Below, piece after piece: positions 32,405-43,358 of a DNA stretch of 64,000 nucleotides. The notes under the pieces were generated by a model. The model worked only from the letters and a program-made list of their open reading frames with translations. It was not told where the DNA came from and searched no databases. The position numbers were made by a program, and so were the translations under genes. The stretch's first letter is position 1, and every line of letters begins with the position of its first letter. Source of the stretch: Bifiguratus adelaidae (taxonomy: Eukaryota; Mucoromycota; Endogonomycetes; Endogonales); contig MVBO01000012.1 of the NCBI GenBank assembly GCA_002261195.1, positions 62,001 through 126,000 of the forward strand, in the 5' to 3' direction.

Positions 32405-35137
32405 CTAGTCCTTGAGGAGCATTCGAGGATTCTTAGATAGTCTGGTTTGCAGGCAAGTTTGTGAGCATGTTGCCACTCTAGATGAAGCTTACCTTAGGTC
32501 CTAACTTCACTTGTATGGAGTCTGCTCTGTCAGGTAATTTGACCGAAACGAATTCGAAGTTCTTGGAGCATTCGATGAAGACTGCTTGCTTCGCCGGAAG
32601 CACATCTGGCGACGGATAGCCGTTACGCCGAATGTCAATCAATGCCCAGTCGTCAGATTCATCCACGATCTTCTTGTACTTCTTCTTGAATCGTTCCGCA
32701 TGCTCCTTTAAGCCGTCTCCGTCCCTAAGCAGCTCGATGGCCCAGCTCTTCTCGCCCTTGACGTAGAAGTCGACAAGTCCTCTTGCGCTAAAGTATGCCC
32801 CGACGTCTGGTACTATCATGTAGTCCTTCGGCAAGACTCTGCTTGCAGCGCGATAAAATTCCATTTGCCACACGCGTTCGAGGGGCTCCCCATTCTTGCC
32901 GAATCCGATGGGATTGCCGAGAGCTGCTGGATCCATACACTGGAATGTGTTTATTAGGAATGTCGGCAAGTCTTCCGGAGAATAAATTGCCCGACTAACT
33001 GATCCAAAACGCAAGACGAGATATAGGTTGCACATGATAGGGGCACAAAAATCAAGGCGTACTTTGCCCGCACCGTCATAGTACTCTGTGATCAGGAAGA
33101 TTCTGCTTAGTCGCTTATGAACCGTAGCCAAGATATCACTTGATGTCGGTCTCGGTAGTACGCCATTTGGTGTTCTGAACACGTCGTCGCAAAATACCAG
33201 TTCTTCTTCAGACAATTTATGTAGGGGTGTGATGATCCGTCGGTTCTATAGTAGAATTGAACAAACACAGTATGTTAATGAGAGGATGGTGTTAGGCCTT
33301 CGCTAACTTACCTCAGTCATTAGGGCATATAGATTCGAATTGAAAAATTGGAAGATTTCAGTTCTTGAAACTAAGCGGGCAGTGGTGAGACCGCTATGTT
33401 TGAACCATGTGGAGCTTTCATAGAATTGATTGCAAATAAAAGAGATCAAACCCGGATGTCCCCGCGTCAGTCGCCAAACCTCGGATTTCAAGTGAGCAAC
33501 ATCCTCTTGTGACATGGCTATTGAGAATGTCGTCTCCCAAAGTAAGTGGAAGTACTCCTCGTACTCTTCCATTGTAAATCTGATGGCTTCCAGACCCCAG
33601 GTATTTTCCTGTGGAATGAAGAAGGGGGATATAGCAACGTCAGTTTCCCCTCCACCGTAGCCATAGGTGGCGAACAATGCGAGTTTTGGACTTCCAGTTT
33701 GTTGGACGTATTTGACGATGTCCCAGATCTGGTCACCATCGTGATAAGATGAGGTAGGGTCGCCATCCGGTGAGTAAAGATACTACATGGAGATTCGTTA
33801 GACGTTGTTCATACGCTCATGATAATACACTTCTGATGCATCAGCTCTCCACTTGCCTGGGCCTCATCTACTATGAGAATGGTTGGGATAAAAGCACATT
33901 CTTTTACGAATTCATTCCATGACAATCCGTCCATCAAATCTTGGAACCTTTCGGTGAACTTCCAGTCCGGGTGCCCTGACTTCATCCAGAGGCACGAAAA
34001 CCGAATGACGCGCAGTTTACTGTCGACCATCTTGCTTTCTTGTAACGCCTTTTGTTCCAAAAGTTGAGCGAGTGAGGTTTTCCCCGCCATTGGAGGGGAT
34101 CGAATGAGGAGAACAATTTTGCTGGATAATTCTGAGTAGAGTGCGTCCACCTTTTCTTGTCGAGCAATATATTTAGGATTTTGCTTATTGATGATGATGC
34201 CTTCATATCGCGCTATTTCGACATAGTATTCCATCAGCGTCCCACCGATACCGTCTTCACGTAAGGTTAGATGACAATACATGTCGATCAGTGACCACGG
34301 CATATGGATGTTTTCGCCATAAAGTAACTTACCAAGTCTTGGCGTCCAGCCTAACTCCTCCTTGATCCTAGCAGCATATTCGGTATCAGTTTCCCTTTTC
34401 ATGTCCCTGAGGGGAATTGCTGTAACGCAAAAGGATCGTCGAATCAGCTAAGGTGACTTGGGCAATTAAATGTTTGTCCAGAAGACTTACGTCCCATGCG
34501 CGCAAGCCTTTGTCGCCGTGCCTTCTCTGATACAGAGGGAGTCGGGGTGACTTGGGTGGCTAGATAGTCGCAAACATTACGTTACTATAATTCTTGCGTA
34601 GCCCGATATATACAGGAGGTTCTCAACATACCTTCGCTTTCGGGAAGATCAGATGAAATGTCCATCTTTCCATCTCGTTGTAGTTGCTCAGAGTTACCGA
34701 CTACTTGACGTACCACGTGGTGAGGGACATTGCCAAATTCCCGATAAAGCTCGCAACTTACAAGCATCCGTACAGTCAACGATCAAGTGAATGGCTCTTC
34801 GGTCGGGTTGCTCAGTGAATTTATCGGATAGAGGATCCAGATCCTCAAATAAAGTAGTGTCCCACTCGCCGGTTGCAATCTTCTTTCCCTCCTTCAAATC
34901 CTGTAGAAGTGCCTTACTCCTCATCGGCGATAGACTTGCTTTGTAAACAACCAGATCAGCTGGGTCGACGCCTTCCAGCAGTGTTGAACATTTGCCAAGT
35001 AACACCTCGCGCAGCTGTGAGAGATCGCAGGAGGCTTGAATTGTGATCGTGCGAAACGTTGGCTTCCCGTGTGCGAACCCTTGCTTGATTAATATGAACT
35101 TTAGCTCTAGAACTCGAGGGTATTCCTCTATATCCAT
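32405..35137 (-). CDS. Crinkler (CRN)-like protein: header, P-loop NTPase, REase-fold domain
   Basis: Seven exons: 35137-34762, 34700-34632, 34559-34491, 34419-33857, 33782-33312, 33245-32493 and 32431-32405; 775 residues. Residues 1-125 resemble the ubiquitin-like Crinkler header, ending RRAIHLIVDCTD. A P-loop is seen at about 276-287 (IRSPPMAGKTSL) with Walker B ILIVDEAQ near 355 and LALFATYGYGG after it. The C-terminal region shows PDVGAYF, GLVDFYVKG and WAIELLRDGDGLKEHAERF (about 660-700), which fit a PD-(D/E)XK nuclease-like core described for CRN proteins. Intron 33856-33783 has a GC donor. The frame is open throughout. In oomycetes and chytrids such proteins act as host-directed effectors; in other fungi their role is unknown. 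Confidence 0.8.
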
Positions 35138-35301
35138 CTCGTCACCTATGCTGCGCACAGAGAACAGCGTTAAGAGTGCTGTTCACGCCTGCGAGTTTTC
35201 CTTTTTTGGAAATAGCCCGTCGAAGAACACATGCGCGTTTAGCAAGTGGGTGGTGACTCCCACAAATCACACTACATTCTCATGCAATGTCTACGTAGCC
35301 T

Positions 35302-36606
35302 TCACGACAACAATTCTGACGTGATATACGTTTGCGCACCCGCCCAGCGTCCTATTTCGTCCATAATCGGATTGACTGACTGCGCAGCAATGAGCGGGAG
35401 ACATTGATTCAAAGGCCAAGGAGTGCAACCTTCGTCTGTTTCCAAGGCATACCGAATACGAGACGCCATGGCTTCGGGTATTTGAAAGACAAACCAGGGC
35501 AGACTCGAACCGGCGTTCTCCATGGAACCTGTCATGCCGCTCTGGTGTAGAGACACAGATAATGTCATTGATCTGTTCATACAAGGATATCTTGCATTGA
35601 AGGCAAACTCTGCTTACCTTGATGAAACCTGGACAAATGACATTAACCTTGATGTTGTGTGGCTTGCCTAGGGAGCGAAGGCAGAGACTCAGAGTAAGAA
35701 GGTAGGACTTTGTCGCTGCGTAGATGCAAAAGTTTGCGGGAGCAAAGAAGACAGCGGAGGAAGCGATGTTGCAAATCTATCGATGCCGAGGTCAGTGTGT
35801 GGTCTACACTGTGATACCCCTGCGTTTGCAAGCCGGCACATACCTGACCATATTTTTGCGCTTGCATGACCGATCAGGCACTAAAAATGAACGCCACGGC
35901 GGCATTGACATTGACCTGGGTCATTCGTTCTGCAGTGCCCTGGCCCCACGGTTCGCCTTGCATCGTGTCTGGCAGATGCCCTAATGTTCCAGCTAAAGAT
36001 ATACTTAATGGAATGGATCACAAGATGCGGTACAATGTGTCACATACCGATACTGAATACCATATCTACGCGACCATGTCTTTCGTGAATACTGTTCATT
36101 AGCTCTGCCACCTTGCTGCCAGTGTCCACTCCCCGAAGCTTCATCGTATGCGTTTCCACCTTTGCACCCTTCTCCCGTGCTGCCTTGCTGACTTCATCCA
36201 GTCTACCATGATCTCTACCGATCAACACAAGAACCACTCCTTCCCGGGCATATTCTTGGGCTACGCCTGCTCCAATGCCAGACGTCACTCCGGAGATGAC
36301 ATAAACGCGCTTTTGACCGGATACTGACGAACTTTTGGTGACAAAGCCTGCAAACGTATCCGCAATGGATTTAACGAATCCCAAGGGGAGAAAAATTCCG
36401 GCAGTCAAAAGAAGAGACGATACTGCACCGAACACAGAAAAGGTAGAGTACACGACATTGTTCCAAGCATAGGTGAGTGTCGGTAAATGTGACCACGATT
36501 GGAATGGAAAGAGCTTTGAGGCAGTGAGCTTGAAGGAAGGATCTGGAGGTTTAGCTTGAAAGCTGTTTCGTGGAATTGGACCGGTCTGATGATTCTCGAT
36601 GGTCAT
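35302..36606 (-). pseudogene. short-chain dehydrogenase/reductase gene with one in-frame TGA
   Basis: Four exons: 36606-36048, 35992-35844, 35776-35618 and 35541-35302, 369 codons. A hydrophobic N-terminal anchor (about 50-85) precedes VISGVTSGIGAGVAQEYA (TGxxxGIG-type motif), AGTLGHLP (NAG-equivalent), VNVNAAVAF and the catalytic pair in CIYAATKSYLL (YxxxK). All exon joins preserve frame. The only defect is TGA at 35876-35874, between VNVNAAVAFIFSA and SVMQAQKYGQ, inside well conserved sequence and not removable by any plausible intron. A single G-to-A change (TGG to TGA) would explain it. It is either a fresh null allele or a sequence error; readthrough is less likely. Confidence 0.7.
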
Positions 36607-37824
36607 TTCGAGCGTTAATTATCTACTATGTCTCGTAGAGGGCAAGCAAGAAGAGGTTGAAAGAAAAAGATAGCAGGTAGGAGATCGATTCCTAAAGCCT
36701 CTTTTCCGGACGCACACGATTACCATTGTCGGTTGTGTTGGCTCTATGACACGAGATTAAGTCACTAGCGCTTCGCTGCGCATACTAATCGGGACATCGT
36801 CTCCCAGTAGAGACTGCAAGCCACTATATTCAAGCTTGGCCCATTCAAGCCAATCGGTTCTCCAAAGTAGCAAGACCGACGTGCGTCACAACCGTAATGA
36901 TGTGGGCATTGAAGGGTTCGGCGATCTTGTTTCCAAATCGGGTTGTCCCAATTTGGAAATGTCAAGAACTGCGCACCATAGTTTGCCCCTCAAACAGCGT
37001 TACACATGGTACTCTGTTCGAGACAACAGCCATCCTTCGCTACGTGGGAGGAAGAGGACAAGAAGGAGCGCCCCATCACTTGCGCACAGCTTGACGAGCC
37101 GGAAAGCTGATATGGCTAAAGACCACTTCCTACAAAGCACGCCGGAGAACCGAGTTGTTCCACTTGGAAGGTTTCAACATTGATAAGAGCGAGGCCTTTC
37201 AATCGCTTTTGCCAAAATATGGGGGAAACAAGTCCCAAGACTTCAAATCCATCAACAAGAACGGCGCAACTTATGAAGTCGGGTTTGACTCTCAGATCCT
37301 CGGAGACGAGGGCCTCGCCGGCAATGTTTTGAAATTGGCGGTCGGGTGGTGACCATCTCACAACCGTTACCACGACACAAGAATTCACAGTCATGCAAGA
37401 TCAAGGCGAAAGCGGAGTTGTTACCTCGATGCTCTAACTACAAGCTATTCTGGACCGCACTGATGAATATTCATACCACTTGGTATCGCATCCGTCCCTC
37501 CAGAAGGTCACCGGGCAAGACCTACTGCTTGGCGTATGCACGACAAATGGACAGAAAGAACAAAGCCAAATGACAAGTCAAAATAAATTTCCACGCTTCT
37601 GCCATGTGGAACAATGAGGAATCACGTTTCGCCCTCTTTCATCCAATGATCATGGTTTCCTAGTCGGCAGAGACTTCGATTGACTCTCGAAAGATATGAT
37701 TCTTTATTCCTATATGCATTCGCATTTCGAAGGGCAATGCCGCGATACAGCGTGTTGTGGTAAAGATTGGATTAGTGTGCATCTCCTCGGTCGTTGCATC
37801 GCAAAAACCGAAAATATCGCTGGA
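36607..37824. other. gene-free interval with one strong hairpin
   Basis: About 1.2 kb, ORFs short and overlapping on both strands, none with recognisable features. Confidence 0.5.
36930..36959. repeat. inverted repeat, 13-bp arms and 4-nt loop
   Basis: TTTCCAAATCGGG and CCCAATTTGGAAA face each other across TTGT, 12 of 13 positions pairing. Possible transcript hairpin or footprint of a small element; no target-site duplication is evident. Confidence 0.6.
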
Positions 37825-40800
37825 CTAATCGTCCAAGATCGCGCTCAGAACTTGTTGCAAATTCTGAAGAGTCTTTTTATCCATTGCTTTCAGTTTGTCG
37901 GCCAGCGAGGTTGATGATGTTGCATTTGCATCATCCGGAAACATTGCAGGATGGCGCTCCTTTTCTTGCTCCAGCTTTGTGGTGTCTACCATATAACATA
38001 TGTCCCGCGGAAATCTAAGGCAAGAATAGGTGTAAGCCTCCTCAAATCGCAATGTCTGGGCGTGACGTACTTGAAGAGAGATGCGCGCTCGTGTGGAAGC
38101 ATCCAGTAGAGCTCAATCTCGGCTATGATCCGGGACTACAGAACAGCACGGAGCGTTAAACATGACCATATCGGAAGTGATGAGTTCAACGTACCTGTTG
38201 TAGTCTCCACTGCTCGTCCTCTGCTGTATTCGACTTGCTTACAGCATCACTCATGAGCGCGATTAAAACGTTCATTAAGACGATGGCAGTGGTCAAGAGA
38301 TACACAAAAGCGAGAACGTTATTGGTCAGTCCGGCTTGAGCACCGACATAGTTGTTGTAGTTCCCTGTGACAAAGAACCAAACGCTTTCCCACGTCTGAA
38401 CTAGCTGTACTGCGTTCGTAGCAATGCTTGGATTCGCAGCTGCTTCCGGATCGTAATTGCTGAGCGCTTGATTGTTATTCAGACTTTGACTCCAAAAGCA
38501 TGAGCGAAACCGAATGTGAGGATCACTAAAGCAATCCAGAAGCCGATCAAAGAGGTCACAATTCGCGTCACAGAATCAAAAAGCATCGATAGCCGGCCAA
38601 AGTGTAAGGCTCGCAGTTGCAGGATCTGGAAAGTTGTGGCACAATCAACATTGGTGCAAGTAGGGACGTGGAGCGACGTAAGAACAACCAACCAGATGGA
38701 CCCACACAAAAAGGACGGTTGACGCATACAATGACGAGTTGATATTGTTTGTCACCATCCATTGCATGCATAGTGCAATCGCCAACATGTAAGTTGCCCT
38801 GTCTGCAAGCATCAAGTCAGTACGTTCGATTATGGCACTACACAATCTTACCTAGTACATTGTAGAGTGACCAATATCGTACCAATCCATCATGGAGCAA
38901 TTGCCTAAATTCATGCGCAATGAAAACCAAGGAAATCACGAGAGCGAGTGAGAGGACAGTTCTCATAGCTACGGGTTCACTGGTGACTTGAGACGAGCTT
39001 ATACACCAGATCGATACATATAGCATGATACGGAAGGCGGAAATCAACATGAATCGCCATTGGGCAAACGCTCTCCATTTGTACAGATTCAAAGCTTCGA
39101 AGTCTAACCAAGTGGGATAGTTAGCCATGCATCAATTTGACAAAGGGAAACACGAACGCAGATTTTGGAAGATGCCACATCGTAGCAATTCACCATCGTC
39201 CATTTCTAGAATTTGCAGGTAGATTGATCGGTGTTCTGGAGGCAAGACGCATTGATTTCGAATGGATTGGGATAGCCGATTCAACAAGCTTGGCATTGGA
39301 TCCGTTGCAGAAGGAGCAATCTGGGTTCTATCGGGCTTTGGATAACGACTTATACCTCGGAATGGAAAGTAAAGGATTTCGCCTGAGTGATTTTTGAGCT
39401 GAGGATGTAATAGTAGTTGGCACTGCAACTTACATTCTGATGAGGTCGGATGAGTCCAGGTCGAGAATTTGCGACTGATATATTTGACATCCAATGAGAA
39501 TGGCGTCAACGGTTCATGGACACGGGCTCCTTGGTCTCTCGAACTAGGATACGAATGCAGAGCCGTGATCCGACGGGCCAAGAGGTATGGATAGGAGCTT
39601 TTCGATGCCACGTGCGATGTCGTGGACAGTAATCGTCGCATAATTGCAGGATACATGCGGATCTAGGAACATTGGATAAGTTTCCATTTACCCCGCGGGC
39701 GACTTACAATGTAGGGTATATAGGGCACAAGCGCGGAAAGATTTTCAACCTAAAACTCTTGGCTAGCTTGCTTTATATATCCTGCTAGAATGTCCGTATT
39801 CATACGTAGTTTCAGCAGCCCAAGCTCAGCGCTGAGAGTGAAGTGTCTGCCATTCAGGTTGCCTTGTGTAATTCCTGTCTCTATCGACTGAAAGAGCATC
39901 TGTTCTATGCCTTCAGCATCTTGAGAGAGCCGAAGTGCCTGGCGAAACAAAGTTGGTTCCTCATAATGTGTGACCTTGCCCAAGCTCGCTGTATTAGTCG
40001 ATACGCTTTCGTATGACAGATAGTATCCGTAAGGTATCTTGGTCGTATTGCGCCCGGCCAAAATTTCGGCCGCAAATAGTCGTCGGTCGGATAGAAAGCG
40101 AAAGGTGAAACCCTCAATCTCCGCATCAGCATCGTAGCGCCACGAAAGATGCTCTCGACCCCTGAGTCCCCTTCCTAGGAAGGTTTTATGGCAGAAGAGA
40201 GTGACTGACTTGTGGGTTACAACAAAGATGCAACCGTTGTGACGAACAATGACACGCGGCAAAACGGAGAAGGTTTTACGCATGCCGCCGCTTGTATATT
40301 GCCCAGTAAATAGAGTGTAGCGAACGACGATATTACCGCTGTACGAGTCCTCCTTGTCCAGGTCCACCTTGATAACGTCGAGGGATTGTTCAGGCGTGTC
40401 GAAGTCCTAGTTGTACTCTACATTCAAGACTCCGTCCTTCTTAGCAACAATAGACTGTAGTTCGATCGGAGGTGCCGTAGTCACGTTCGACGTGCCCGCC
40501 AAATGCAGAGACCCAAATTGATAATCTTTCGTGCATCGCACAAATCTATGATCGCAATTCGCCCATCGAAGGGCCGGGCCAACATCGCACGCTGAGGCAA
40601 TGTCATAGAATTGTAAAAACGTGGTTTTCGTTTTTGACCTAAACGACATATATAAGACGGTCCCCATGCCGAAATACACACTGCTCAAATCGGTAACAAT
40701 ATGCACCTTTGCGTCATCTTTGGCAAGCGATCGGCCGAGGCTGTTTTCACCTCGATAAATGACACATCCGGTCCGTAAGCTGCAGAGGTTGAGCCACTCG

Positions 40801-41751
40801 ACGCCAAAGAAAGAACGTCCGCTGATCGGATGCTTCGAAGCTTTGATCGTTTCCAAAATCAGGACAAACATGTCGTTGCTCCACACAATTTCAGGTGCCT
40901 TCGTGGAGCCTTTGGCGCCAGTAAACGAAAACACGAGATCACCGTTCTGGACTCGATACATTTTCAAGTCAGGACTCGCACCATATTCGGGATTGCGCCT
41001 ACAGACGATGAAAAGATCTGGCGAACGGAGAAAATGTGTATCCCAACTGTCTCCATAAACCAAACTTGTCGTATAGTGTAGTCTCTGGCGTGTGCAAAAT
41101 GCGGGGCTCCAAGCCGACTGCTCCACCATCATGTCTCGAGGTCAAATCGTACGGTATGACCATTAAACATAAATCGAAAGATTGTCCAATGGCTGAGAAT
41201 AGGATTTTACCTTCAAAAATAGCCACATCAGTGATATATATCCGAGGATATCGAGCTTGTAAATCCAGTTTTGACATTGTGTAGTTTATGGTGTCCGGGC
41301 TTTGGAAGATGTAGCCTGTATACAACTCCTCCAGGGACTCAGGTCCGCGGACTTGGAACAATTTGGACACCTCGGTAGGTCGTTGTTCCCATACAACGAC
41401 TATAACTACATAGCGCAAGTCGTCCGAACAATCTATGCGAATTCGGTGAGGATCGTCATTATTGTCATAAGGAACGTCCTTAATATGTTCTAGCTTGTCA
41501 CTGTAGTCAGAGCGCCATCGATTTAATCGAAGGCTGGTCTTGCGTTCGTCTGACACCAATTTGAAGCAAAACACGCACACTGATTGATCAGAGTTCCACC
41601 ATACGTGTAAGACGCTTTCATATTGGTCAGCCGGGTCAGTACCTCCGGTTGTGGTTTGCGTTGGCAGGGCATTTCCCTCAGAAAACACGTTGATGGCAAC
41701 CTGAGGATTGTCCGGTTCGTCACGTTCGTTAGCGTCAGCATCGCCAGTCAT
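37825..41751 (-). pseudogene. large soluble-domain plus TRP-type ion channel gene, disrupted
   Basis: One long locus reading from ATG 41751. The N-terminal about 680 residues are strand-rich and propeller-like (family inference). Then come VPYIPYI-IRMYPAIMRRLL, a soluble helical part, and membrane segments, including SLALVISLVFIAHEF, LYASTVLFVWVHL and IGFWIALVILTFGFAHAF. The pore and S6 follow (FVTGNYNNYVGAQAG; LNVLIALMSDAVS-like), then EDEQWRLQQ, IIAEIELYWMLP and a coiled tail. Introns: 39707-39663, 39157-39104, 38851-38803, 38692-38626, 38194-38137 (acceptor near 38136) and 38070-38015. Defects: a shift near 41060-41080, TAG at 40409-40407, TAG at 39752-39750 and a shift at about 38493. The architecture is known from large fungal TRP-like channels. 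Either a pseudogene or an error-rich stretch. Confidence 0.75.
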
Positions 41752-42239
41752 GTTTTCAAAGAACGAGAGCAAGCCTTGCTTGAAAGTCGCCTTGCGTGGT
41801 ACAAGTCTTGTTTCTGTTGGTCACACGGCCTGGTCTCTTGGACCGAAAGCCGTGATCACTTTGCTCGATGTCAGGAACACTGCCGTCACGCCAAAGCGCT
41901 GTCAACTATCACGCAAGGTGGCATTTGCTCCCATCCCACCACTTCAGCGTCGTGTCCGTTCGTTCTAGTACGAGATATCGATTCGCACCGCTTAGACACT
42001 GTAACGGTCGGAACTATATCCAACGCGAAAGCTTAACGTATCTTCAGGCTGACGAAGAGCCTGACGCCTTCGGTGCGTGTCCAGGTCTCAGTACCAATGA
42101 ACATGTCGAGAACAAATGCAACAAGCATACGCGACGCGTTCTTAAACAATGCCCGAGCAGACTTCGGGTTAGGGTTCATGTCGCGTTTAATGCCAGTGGA
42201 CACGATGAGCAATGCCTGGAGATCCCGAGGACCAGCGTA

Positions 42240-43358
42240 ATGCTACCTCACATTGAGGACATTTCCTCCTACGCTGGACGTGTGGTGGTCTATGTGATTC
42301 TGTTCCTTCTCGCTCTCGTGCTTTTGGAAGTCGGAGCCGACATCTTTGTGGATAGTACCGCTATTGTTGCAAAACGACACCATATACCCGAAGTGCTGAT
42401 TGCGCTGCTCACTGCTGGTGCCGAATGGGAGGAGCTTGCCGTCGTTATATCAGCCATTGCCCAAGGTAATCCGGATCTTGCTCTTGGCAATATCATTGGA
42501 TCCTGTATTTCCAACATTCTTGGTGCCTTTTCGATCGGTTTATTGTTCCCCAAAGTTGTCGAGGTTGATCGAAGCTCCAAGCTCTATGGTGCGGCTTTGT
42601 TAATCTTTTCCTTGATATCGAGTGGACTGGTCTATGGTGAGGCTCTCGACAAGCCTTCTGGTGGAGTGTTGATCGCTCTCTTTGCGGTGTACCATGGGAG
42701 CATAGGATATGGCATCTATCGAGGAGTCATGGCGGAACCAGAAGATTCGGATGACGACAGCGACTCGGACAGCGATGACGATCATGTCAACGATGACACA
42801 GCTCCTGCTTCGCCGGAACGAAGCGAATCGCAAGAGAAATTGTCAACGTGCGCTCGTCATCATTTTCGACAGCTGAAACGCACCACCACCTATCATGTCA
42901 TTGCACTTCTTTTCGGGTTAGCCCTCATGAGCGTATCCGGCTGGCTGCTTTCAGGATCCGCCACGGCTTTTGCAGCCTACGGAGGCATCTCCAACACCGT
43001 TGTCGGCTTGACTATTGTCGCATTGGCAACAACTCTACCCGAGAAATTCGTTGCAGTGTTTGCTGGGCATCGCGGTCATACCGGTGTGCTTGTTGCCAAT
43101 ACAGTAGGTAGCGATATCTTTTTGCTCACTCTTGTCCTTGGTATCCTCGGCGTGTCAAGTGCTCCGGTCATTGACGTCAAGACGCGTTTCTATGACATAT
43201 CCGTCATGTTGGGATCCGTCATTGTGCTGGCGGGTTGCTTGATGTTCAATTACCTTCGCCGCTGGATCGGATTAGCAATGCTGGTCGTTTACCTAGCGTA
43301 CGTCATTTCGAATTATTTCATCTTCAAGGCGCTTCATGTCTCCATCACAGAATCATGA
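42240..43358 (+). CDS. Na+/Ca2+ exchanger-family cation/Ca2+ antiporter (CaCA)
   Basis: Intronless, ATG 42240, 372 residues; an in-frame extension to 41868 lacks membrane or conserved features. Two NCX repeats (PF01699) flank a cytosolic loop. Alpha-1 reads LLTAGAEWEELAVVISAIAQ then LALGNIIGSCISNILGAF; alpha-2 reads ALATTLPEKFVAVFAGHRGH then VANTVGSDIFLLTLVLG. The loop holds an acidic run (DSDDDSDSDSDDD) that could bind Ca2+ or be a phosphosite cluster. In alpha-1 the usual GTSxPE core is replaced by GAEWEE, while the second acidic residue is kept. About ten hydrophobic segments. Ion specificity cannot be settled from sequence. Confidence 0.9.
   Translation: MLPHIEDISSYAGRVVVYVILFLLALVLLEVGADIFVDSTAIVAKRHHIPEVLIALLTAGAEWEELAVVISAIAQGNPDLALGNIIGSCISNILGAFSIGLLFPKVVEVDRSSKLYGAALLIFSLISSGLVYGEALDKPSGGVLIALFAVYHGSIGYGIYRGVMAEPEDSDDDSDSDSDDDHVNDDTAPASPERSESQEKLSTCARHHFRQLKRTTTYHVIALLFGLALMSVSGWLLSGSATAFAAYGGISNTVVGLTIVALATTLPEKFVAVFAGHRGHTGVLVANTVGSDIFLLTLVLGILGVSSAPVIDVKTRFYDISVMLGSVIVLAGCLMFNYLRRWIGLAMLVVYLAYVISNYFIFKALHVSITES

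Noticed and set aside
35302..36606. Selenocysteine or programmed readthrough at the SDR TGA
   Set aside because: Fungi of this kind are not known to use selenocysteine, no hairpin follows the TGA, and a point mutation or error is simpler.
36836..37573. ORFs in the interval upstream of the SDR gene
   Set aside because: Present on both strands over the same bases, with no domain and poor coding character.
40407..40421. 15-nt 'intron' GTAGAG...ACTAG removing the first TAG in the channel gene
   Set aside because: Far below any spliceosomal minimum.
41868..42239. In-frame N-terminal extension of the exchanger
   Set aside because: Basic, low-complexity translation without membrane or conserved content; the ATG at 42240 starts directly before the first membrane segment.
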